A stretch of 6,126 nucleotides of DNA, from positions 1-6,126 of the forward strand of contig JABIPV010000318.1 of assembly GCA_018699075.1 (NCBI GenBank). Direction: 5' to 3'. How positions within the stretch are numbered: the stretch's first letter is position 1; every line of letters starts with the position of its first letter. The notes under the pieces were generated by a model. The model was given only the letters and a program-made list of their open reading frames with translations, did not search any database and had not been told where the DNA came from. This DNA comes from Kordiimonadaceae bacterium. Lineage in GTDB: Bacteria; Pseudomonadota; Alphaproteobacteria; Sphingomonadales; Emcibacteraceae. Shown one piece after another: positions 1 to 5,872 of the stretch. The position numbers and the translations under genes are program-made.

Positions 1-1622
1 ATGCCTTTTTGATTATAATCAGCAAATGCCGTGTACAGATAAGGCAGTAACTGCATGCGTAAATTAAGTACATCACGTACGTCATCGGTTACATCATCAA
101 ATTCCCAGGGCTTAGTTCCTGATGACCAGGCATTTAACTGTGCAAGGTGAGAAAAGGCCGTGGTTTGAAAACGCATCAACCATTCGCGGCCATTATCCGC
201 CGATCTAATCTCGGGGACCCATAAAAGACCGGAAAGACTGGCCGCAGAAATACCCGTGATATATTCAAGCTGATCATAACTATCGGAATATAGCGCATAA
301 GGGTGACTGGCGGCGGCACCATTGCTGGCGCGAACCATGCTTAAAGTGCGGGTGTTGTGCTTTTTAAAGATATCTTGATACATCATTTTTTGCATCTGAA
401 GGCCATATGTTTGACGCATTACTTCGCCCGGTGTTCCAGATGGGAAGGTGGCATGATCAGGCCATAGCCAATTATCAAAACCGTCAACTTCATCAATTTT
501 ATAACCGCTAATACCAATACTGATATGATCATTCCAGTGTTGATCGGTGATTATTTTTCGCGCTTCAGGTAACATATAATCAGGTACAATACCCAGCCAC
601 ACCATATGCGATCCAGAAAGAGGATACATTTTATCATAAATTTTTGCTTCCGGCGAAATATAGGGGTTTTGCCAAAGGTTTAGATATATGTTTTGTTTTA
701 GTAGGTCTTTGGTAAAGCCTTCGGGATCAGCAAATCTTTTAGTCTGCCATTCAAAAGTATTGGGATATGATTTGGTTTGCCAACCGGGTTCTAAACCAAC
801 CACATCAAGAGGAATATTATATTTGCTGAATTCAGCAATGTCCGCTTTCACTTGATCGGCGTTATGTTCCGCATGTACACGGTTCCAAAAACCAAGACCC
901 CAGAGTGGAGGGAGAGCTCCACCACCGCTCAAAAGGTTATAACGGGAAACAATATCAAGCATATTGTCTCCCGCAATGATGATCACTTCAACGCCATCAG
1001 CAATTAAGGAGGCTTCAACCGCACCAGCGCCAGGTTGCGGGTCCCATTCACCGATTTTATCTTCCGGCAGGGGGTTTCTGTCAAGTGGCGTTGGATTGTT
1101 GTTGGCGTCTTTGCGGTTACCTACTTGGGTATATACTTTGATATAGCGAGCCGTATTAAAAAATACACCGTAACCTTTGCTTGATATATAAAAGGGGACG
1201 GGGGCATGTGTCTTGCCATTACCTTTGCCCCAATGATCCACTTTTAAATCAAGTACCGTTCTACTTTTATCAATACCATCTAGCTGTAAACCATAACCAT
1301 AAATGGTTTCAGTAAGGTCTGTTGGAATATAAACCATGATCCGACCATCATTATTTTGAATGTAACGAGCAGGGTTTTGGTTAAAAGGGAAGATAGGGGA
1401 CGACTTTTTATTTAGCACTTCTAGCTTTGGCGGCTCAGCAGCAAAATCCGTATAGCGAATTTCATTGCTCATATCGCCTAATTCAATTTTCCAAATTCCG
1501 GGCGAAATGGTTTGCCAGTCTTTTGCTTCAACAAGGTCAGATAGACCAGATGCGTTTACTGTATTTGCAAGCATACAGATTTGAACCGATAAAAAAAATA
1601 TCAATGTTCTGGCAAGTTTCAT
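1..1622 (-). CDS. GH31-family alpha-glycosidase, secreted, 3' end beyond the window edge
   Basis: The minus-strand frame is open from ATG at 1622 to the window edge and gives 540 codons with no stop. Residues 1-24 form a signal peptide (Lys/Arg start, hydrophobic core, likely cleavage after VNA), so the enzyme should act in the periplasm or outside the cell. An N-terminal beta-rich region is followed by a PPLWGLGFW motif near residues 238-246, typical of the start of the GH31 barrel. GYKIDEVD (373-380) supplies the likely nucleophile Asp377. A second motif, from Arg431 through YSDSYD (445-450), supplies the likely acid/base Asp447; the more usual form there is W(S/T)GD. GH31 enzymes cleave terminal alpha-linked glucose, xylose, galactose or sulfoquinovose; the substrate here cannot be read from the sequence. 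Family members commonly exceed 650 residues, so the C-terminal beta domains are missing because of the window edge. AAGGA stands 6-7 bases before the ATG and supports this start. Family call is firm, specificity unknown. Confidence 0.92.
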   Translation of the reverse strand, partial: MKLARTLIFFLSVQICMLANTVNASGLSDLVEAKDWQTISPGIWKIELGDMSNEIRYTDFAAEPPKLEVLNKKSSPIFPFNQNPARYIQNNDGRIMVYIPTDLTETIYGYGLQLDGIDKSRTVLDLKVDHWGKGNGKTHAPVPFYISSKGYGVFFNTARYIKVYTQVGNRKDANNNPTPLDRNPLPEDKIGEWDPQPGAGAVEASLIADGVEVIIIAGDNMLDIVSRYNLLSGGGALPPLWGLGFWNRVHAEHNADQVKADIAEFSKYNIPLDVVGLEPGWQTKSYPNTFEWQTKRFADPEGFTKDLLKQNIYLNLWQNPYISPEAKIYDKMYPLSGSHMVWLGIVPDYMLPEARKIITDQHWNDHISIGISGYKIDEVDGFDNWLWPDHATFPSGTPGEVMRQTYGLQMQKMMYQDIFKKHNTRTLSMVRASNGAAASHPYALYSDSYDQLEYITGISAASLSGLLWVPEIRSADNGREWLMRFQTTAFSHLAQLNAWSSGTKPWEFDDVTDDVRDVLNLRMQLLPYLYTAFADYNQKG

Positions 1623-1721
1623 GAAGTTTCCTTATTTGCGCAATGGTTTTCTTTAAAACCTTGAAGATTTAGGTTTTTCAAACTCACTAATAAAATTTTT
1701 CCTTAAATAATGTTAAAGCTT
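1623..1721 (-). promoter_or_regulatory. Leader of the GH31 gene with three alternating pairing arms
   Basis: This AT-rich gap separates the moaB stop from the GH31 start. Read on the minus strand, AAAACCT (1677-1671), AGGTTTT (1661-1655) and AAAACC (1650-1645) follow each other. The middle arm can pair with the first (7 bp, 9-base loop) or with the third (6 bp, 4-base loop), so two hairpins exclude each other just upstream of the ribosome binding site. The 16-base element GGTTTT-N4-AAAACC could instead be a regulator operator. No run of U follows either stem, so it is not a good intrinsic terminator for the upstream operon, and I see no convincing -35/-10 pair. In AT-rich DNA such short arms can occur by chance. 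Confidence 0.3.
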
Positions 1722-2249
1722 TTATATTTCTTTAAGTCTGGGCATCATTTCTGCAAAATTACAAGGTTTAAACCTTATGTCTAATTGTTCTGCAAATATA
1801 TGGTTCCAAGCGTCTTTACAAGCACCTGGTGAGCCGGGAACTGCGAACATATAGGTACCATTTGCAACACCACCTGTGGCACGGGACTGTAATGTGGATG
1901 TGCCGATTAGTTTATAAGAAATATGGCGGAATATTTCACCAAAACCCTCAATTTCTTTGTCGTAAAGTTGATGGAAAATTTCCGGGGTTATATCGCGACC
2001 AGTAAGGCCTGTACCACCCGTAGAAATAATCACTTGAATATCATCGTCTGCAATCCACTTTTTTAGTTGAGCACGAAGATCGTCTTTTTCATCTTTAATA
2101 ATGGCACGGTCACTTAGTACATGGCCAGCGGCTAAGAGCTTATCCACCAGTACTTGCCCTGATATATCGGTCTCTAAGGTACGGCTATCAGATAAAGTTA
2201 AAATAGCGATATTAAGTGGTAAAAACTCTTTAGTCTGATCGATTGCCAT
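1722..2249 (-). CDS. moaB: MoaB/Mog-family molybdopterin adenylyltransferase
   Basis: A 175-residue cytoplasmic protein that matches the MoaB/MogA fold over its whole length. The family adenylylates molybdopterin with ATP before molybdate insertion, in molybdenum cofactor synthesis. Visible signatures: IAILTLSDSR (14-23), STGGTGLTGRDITPE (76-90), EGFGEIFR (101-108), GTSTLQSRA (116-124) and PGSPGACKDAW (138-148). Asp53 and Asp86 sit where MogA has its catalytic aspartates, which suggests an active enzyme; E. coli MoaB, as I recall it, has replaced one of them. The N-terminus and length fit the usual ~170 residues. The gene is last in the operon; its first 20 bases overlap the 3' end of the transglycosylase gene and only a weak GAG lies upstream of the ATG, so translation is probably coupled to the gene before it. 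Other molybdenum cofactor genes are not in the window. Confidence 0.95.
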   Translation of the reverse strand: MAIDQTKEFLPLNIAILTLSDSRTLETDISGQVLVDKLLAAGHVLSDRAIIKDEKDDLRAQLKKWIADDDIQVIISTGGTGLTGRDITPEIFHQLYDKEIEGFGEIFRHISYKLIGTSTLQSRATGGVANGTYMFAVPGSPGACKDAWNHIFAEQLDIRFKPCNFAEMMPRLKEI

Positions 2250-4056
2250 TTTGGGTGCTCTTATTGTTATTATTAGCAGCAGTTTGATTGTTATCTAGTG
2301 GTGTATATATTGGCCATTCGCCGGAAGCAACAAAATCAAGTGTCGGAATATCTTGTCCCATACGCATGCGGTAAATCCACATGTTGCTTAACACTCGTTC
2401 GATATAAATGCGCGTTTCACGGGCAGGGATGCTTTCGATATATAAAAGCGGGTCATCTTGGAAATTGGTTTTTTTAATCCATTTTTGCATATTTCCAGGC
2501 CCTGCATTATAGGCAGTAAGGGATTTAAACAAATTACCATCGGCAAAATTTTTGCCGAGCATGGTTTTCATATATTTCTGTCCCAAATACATATTATAGC
2601 GCGGATCATCTAATTTAATACGTTGAAGGCGGCGGTTCTGGGACATATCGCCCGCAGCTCCCATCATTAATTGCATCAGACCACGTGCACCAACGCCACT
2701 TTTTGCCCAGCTGTTAAAGGCACTTTCTTGACGGATCATGCCGAATAACAATGCCTTATCAAGCGTATAACCACCGTCTGGAGTAATATAGGGAACAGGA
2801 TATAAAGTACTATCCAGTGACGCAATGCGTTTCTGAACTTCAATCCTGCCAATTCTAAGCTGCGTAGCGGCAAGGCCTAATCTGGCAGCAAGGCCGAGTA
2901 ATGAAGCATGTTGACTGTCACGTGTACGGCTCCAAGCGGTGCTAAGTTCCATATCGGCAAGGGTGTTTTCCCCTACTTGAGCAAGCGCAATCGCGCGAAG
3001 TACTGATGATGAACCGCGCAGTTCACGGTAATCACGTGCCGTAAATTCAGGTGCTGACCAGTTTAATACTGGATCAATTCCCAGCTGACGTGCCGCAAGA
3101 ATACCATAAAAGGTACGTTTAAAAGAGGCAGATTTTTTAAGAAGACGTGTGACTTGATCCGGTTGGCGGCAGTTTAAATATGCACGCGCAGCCCAAAAGC
3201 CACCCCCCGCAGCAGTCCAGTCTCCTGCGACAGATGAGTTGGCCACGTGTTCAAAATGTTCTGCTGAAACGGTACAATCTCCAAGTCGCCATGCCGCTAA
3301 TCCTGCAATCCAGTCTGCTTGTGATAAATGCTTACGAGAACGTGATGCATATTGTGCAATGGCTAGTGCCTTATCATCTTGGTTAGTAAGATAATATTCA
3401 TTGGCAATACGCGCCAGCTGAGTATCAATTTCCAGGTTGGTTAAAATCCCCCGCTCAGCGAAGGCCCAAATTCTTTTTTCAGCACGTGCCGCATTATGTT
3501 GGCGGAGATAACGATTAATCACTTTTTTGAGTTCGGCAACGTCTCTGCGTTCTTGTCTTTTACGTTTTTGTGCCTCTGTGGGAATAGCAGCCTTTTTGGC
3601 TGCTTCAGCGGCTATTACAGCGGCTACAGATTCCTTAGACGGAGGCGTAGGTTTATCAGCCGGAAAAGCGTAAGAAGCACTGGTCATTGGCTGCATTAAA
3701 CCGTTGGTTTTACCGCTGTTTTTACGTTTTGCTAAATCATAAATCCTCTGTGCACCAGGAAGATCCCCATAATTTTTCATCCAGGCTGTTAGTTCATTAT
3801 ATTTTGATGTGTAGGCCGTTGCGTGCATATAACGTTGATAATAAACGTGGCCCATTAAAATTGGGTTTTCAATGTTATTGATCTGGCGGTCTGCTTGTTT
3901 CCAACGTCCGCGATTTTGTTCATCGAATATATTGCGGTAAGATTCTACGTCGTCAGAGCTTAATGGTGATAAATTAAGCTCGTCAATGGCTGAATTCTGT
4001 GCCAAAGACATATTCATACTTAAAAGTGAAAATATAATGATAATCTTTTTAATCAT
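2230..4056 (-). CDS. slt: Soluble lytic murein transglycosylase (Slt family)
   Basis: A 608-residue periplasmic enzyme that cleaves the MurNAc-GlcNAc bond of peptidoglycan with formation of 1,6-anhydroMurNAc, in wall turnover. Residues 1-19 are a signal peptide (two Lys, a run of Ile, SLA before the cut). Residues ~20-400 are helical repeats like the U-shaped domain of Slt70, broken by a Pro/Ala/Lys-rich insert (~112-178). The catalytic domain spans ~428-565: IRQESAF with catalytic Glu444, GARGLMQLM (456-464), TAYNAGPGNM (514-523) and ESIPARETRIYIERV (541-555), which is the full Slt signature. After GLMQLM the usual Pro is Met465. The C-terminus (589-608) is a low-complexity Asn-rich tail whose codons run into the start of moaB. 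The gene starts within the stop codon of the DNA glycosylase gene (ATGA overlap) and has GGA 5-7 bases upstream, which indicates coupled translation in a udg-slt-moaB operon. Confidence 0.96.
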   Translation of the reverse strand: MIKKIIIIFSLLSMNMSLAQNSAIDELNLSPLSSDDVESYRNIFDEQNRGRWKQADRQINNIENPILMGHVYYQRYMHATAYTSKYNELTAWMKNYGDLPGAQRIYDLAKRKNSGKTNGLMQPMTSASYAFPADKPTPPSKESVAAVIAAEAAKKAAIPTEAQKRKRQERRDVAELKKVINRYLRQHNAARAEKRIWAFAERGILTNLEIDTQLARIANEYYLTNQDDKALAIAQYASRSRKHLSQADWIAGLAAWRLGDCTVSAEHFEHVANSSVAGDWTAAGGGFWAARAYLNCRQPDQVTRLLKKSASFKRTFYGILAARQLGIDPVLNWSAPEFTARDYRELRGSSSVLRAIALAQVGENTLADMELSTAWSRTRDSQHASLLGLAARLGLAATQLRIGRIEVQKRIASLDSTLYPVPYITPDGGYTLDKALLFGMIRQESAFNSWAKSGVGARGLMQLMMGAAGDMSQNRRLQRIKLDDPRYNMYLGQKYMKTMLGKNFADGNLFKSLTAYNAGPGNMQKWIKKTNFQDDPLLYIESIPARETRIYIERVLSNMWIYRMRMGQDIPTLDFVASGEWPIYTPLDNNQTAANNNNKSTQNGNRSD

Positions 4057-4880
4057 TTTTCCAGCGTTCCAATTCTTTCTTTAATGCTTAGTAAATCATG
4101 CCATGTTTGTTTTTTACAGTTCGGCTGACGAATTAAATATTCTGGATGTAAAATGGATACGATGGGTATTTGTTTGCCGTCCATTTCATATTCTTGCCAT
4201 TTGCCCCGTAACTTAGTGATGCCAATGTTATTATCAAGTAATGCATTCGCCGATGTGCCGCCAACAAGGATAATCATTTTAGGATTAAATAGTTCAATAT
4301 GCCGTTTTAAAAACGGAAGACATATATCACATTCTGCCGATGTTGGTTTACGGTTACCCGGCGGGCGCCATGGCACTAAATTTGTAATGTAAAAATCATT
4401 CTCTCGGGTCATATTAATGGCCGCGAACATTTTATTAAGCAGTTGACCACATTCACCGATAAAAGGCTTGCCGTCACGATCTTCATCAACACCAGGTGCT
4501 TCACCGATGACCATTATGTCACTTTGGGGATTTCCATCACAATAAACAGTGTTTGAAGCGGTGTTTTTTAAACTGCAGTCTTCAAAAGATAGAATCGCTT
4601 CATTTAATGCCTCCAGTGAAGTACACTGCGCAACTAATTTTTCAGCGTTTGAAATGATTTCTTTATTACTGACTAAAGGCGCCTTTGAAACAGGTCTAGA
4701 TATAGGTTTTTTTTCAGATGAAGAAGTTGTGCTAACCTTTTGAATTACTTGTATTTCACTAGCTTCATCGAACCAGTTTGTTTCGTTTTCAGAAATACAT
4801 TCATCAACGCCACATTCTATATACCATTTCAGCATATTTGCGGGGTCTAAATCTTGATCTGTAGCGGTTGTATTATCCAT
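4053..4880 (-). CDS. Uracil-DNA glycosylase, family 4/5-like, with an incomplete Fe-S cysteine set
   Basis: A 275-residue base-excision repair enzyme that removes uracil from DNA. Conserved blocks: VIGEAPGVDEDRDGKPFIG (124-142, active-site loop), YITNLVPWRPPGNRKPT (164-180) and HPEYLIRQP (245-253, DNA intercalation loop). Residues ~35-80 are a Ser/Lys-rich linker between a short N-terminal segment and the catalytic domain, as in alphaproteobacterial homologues. Classical family 4 enzymes bind a 4Fe-4S cluster with four cysteines; here Cys102 and Cys187 lie near two of those positions, but Lys105 and Trp171 stand where the other two are expected. The ATG at 4880 is preferred over the open frame to 4979, because residues of that 33-codon extension are hydrophobic noise from the AT-rich promoter, while the family's N-terminus fits position 4880. 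It has no Shine-Dalgarno sequence. First gene of the operon; its TGA overlaps the slt ATG. Confidence 0.93.
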   Translation of the reverse strand: MDNTTATDQDLDPANMLKWYIECGVDECISENETNWFDEASEIQVIQKVSTTSSSEKKPISRPVSKAPLVSNKEIISNAEKLVAQCTSLEALNEAILSFEDCSLKNTASNTVYCDGNPQSDIMVIGEAPGVDEDRDGKPFIGECGQLLNKMFAAINMTRENDFYITNLVPWRPPGNRKPTSAECDICLPFLKRHIELFNPKMIILVGGTSANALLDNNIGITKLRGKWQEYEMDGKQIPIVSILHPEYLIRQPNCKKQTWHDLLSIKERIGTLEK

Positions 4881-4886
4881 GGGGTA

Positions 4887-4896
4887 ATTATATATC
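4887..4896 (-). promoter_or_regulatory. Likely -10 box for the udg-slt-moaB operon, giving a leaderless or near-leaderless mRNA
   Basis: On the minus strand the sequence TGATATATAAT ends six bases before the ATG at 4880. It contains a perfect TATAAT (4892-4887) and, in another register, an extended -10 form TG-A-TATATA. Transcription from such a box would begin at about 4883-4879, that is at or next to the A of the start codon. Absence of a ribosome binding site before this ATG agrees. No good -35 box is seen at 16-18 bp (TTAAAA is the best). Leaderless mRNAs are known to be common in alphaproteobacteria. Confidence 0.42.
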
Positions 4897-4941
4897 AGAC
4901 AACTTAATATTTTAATTAGAATATTTATTCTTTTATGATTT

Positions 4942-4971
4942 TTTAAAGCTATACTCCATAAAAGGTATAAA
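4942..4971 (+). promoter_or_regulatory. Candidate promoter for the cation efflux gene
   Basis: TTTAAA (4942-4947) and TATAAA (4966-4971) are 18 bp apart and would start transcription near 4978, leaving a leader of about 20 bases that carries the AAAGGA ribosome binding site (4982-4987), 11 bases before the ATG. TATACT at 4950-4955 is a second possible -10 box. The whole 118-base divergent region is so AT-rich that this assignment is weak. Confidence 0.3.
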
Positions 4972-4998
4972 TAGGGCAATTAAAGGATAATAATATAA

Positions 4999-5868
4999 AT
5001 GTCTGCTCATTCTTCTAAAAAAGTAATTTTTGCGGCACTGATTGGTAATTTTCTCATTTTCATCACTAAGCTTGGGGCGGCGCTTTGGACCAATTCATCG
5101 GCAATGTTTTCTGAAGCAATTCACAGTATTGTTGATTGTGGTAATCAGGTTTTATTGCTGTATGGTATAAAAAAATCTTCTCAGCTGCCTGATGCTGAAC
5201 ATCCTTTTGGATATGGTAAAGAGCTCTATTTTTGGAGCTTTGTTGTTGCGATGATGATCTTTGCTGTTGGTTCCGGCGTTTCATTATATGAAGGCATTCA
5301 TAAAATTATGGAACCTGCGGTCGTGAAGGATATTTATATCAATTATATAGTCCTCGGCGTGGCAATTTTATTTGAAGCCTACCCTTGGAAAATGGCCTAT
5401 CAGGAATTCAATGCACGGCGTGGAAATCTTTCTATGATTGAAGCAGTCCATGACAGTAAAGACCCAAGTTTATTTGCAATATTGTTTGAAGATACTGCTG
5501 CATTATTGGGACTTTCAGTGGCAATGATCGGCTTATTCATCGGTGATTACTTTGGTATTCCAGAAGCAGATGGTATTGCATCGGTCTGTATTGGTTTGAT
5601 TTTGGCATCAACGGCAGCATTACTTGCTTTTGAATGTAAAAGCCTTTTAATTGGGGAAGCGGCAGACCCGAAAGTGATTAAAAGTATTGCCGATTTATTT
5701 GACGGACATCCACATATTGATAACGTAAATGAAGTGCTGACCATGCATATGGGACCCAATGATGTGCTATTGAACCTGAGTTTAGATTTTAATAATGATA
5801 TTAAAGCAGGTGATGTGGAAACGATTATTTCCGAATTTGAACAAAAGATCAAAAAGTTGCAATGGTAA
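4999..5868 (+). CDS. Cation diffusion facilitator (ZnT9/SLC30A9-like) metal transporter
   Basis: A 289-residue inner-membrane protein of the CDF family, which exports Zn2+ or related divalent metals in exchange for protons. Hydrophobic segments at ~8-30, 34-56, 80-102, 112-130, 160-183 and 190-212 fit the six-helix fold. Metal-site residues are visible: SEAIHSIVD with His42 and Asp46 in helix 2, and KDPSLFAILFEDTAALLG (154-171) with Glu164/Asp165 in helix 5, the pattern of the ZnT9 branch. HPFGYGKE (68-75) and IGEAAD (218-223) are also typical. A short cytoplasmic C-terminal domain follows and ends at KKLQW. Homologues usually continue about a dozen residues with a final strand of the type 'PEV-R-FIEA', so this end looks clipped. 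AAAGGA at 4982-4987 serves as ribosome binding site. The gene diverges from the DNA glycosylase gene and is followed after four bases by another ORF. Confidence 0.93.
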   Translation: MSAHSSKKVIFAALIGNFLIFITKLGAALWTNSSAMFSEAIHSIVDCGNQVLLLYGIKKSSQLPDAEHPFGYGKELYFWSFVVAMMIFAVGSGVSLYEGIHKIMEPAVVKDIYINYIVLGVAILFEAYPWKMAYQEFNARRGNLSMIEAVHDSKDPSLFAILFEDTAALLGLSVAMIGLFIGDYFGIPEADGIASVCIGLILASTAALLAFECKSLLIGEAADPKVIKSIADLFDGHPHIDNVNEVLTMHMGPNDVLLNLSLDFNNDIKAGDVETIISEFEQKIKKLQW

Positions 5869-5872
5869 GAAA

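Noticed and set aside
964..1146. Plus-strand 60-codon frame opposite the GH31 gene
   Set aside because: Its composition is a shadow of the coding strand and it lies wholly inside the well-supported GH31 frame.
1645..1660. GGTTTT/AAAACC stem as an intrinsic terminator of the udg-slt-moaB operon
   Set aside because: The stem is AU-rich and no U-run follows it on the minus strand, so it would be a poor terminator.
4881..4979. 33-codon N-terminal extension of the DNA glycosylase from an upstream ATG
   Set aside because: It reads through the AT-rich divergent promoter region, has no family resemblance and includes the likely -10 box of the operon.
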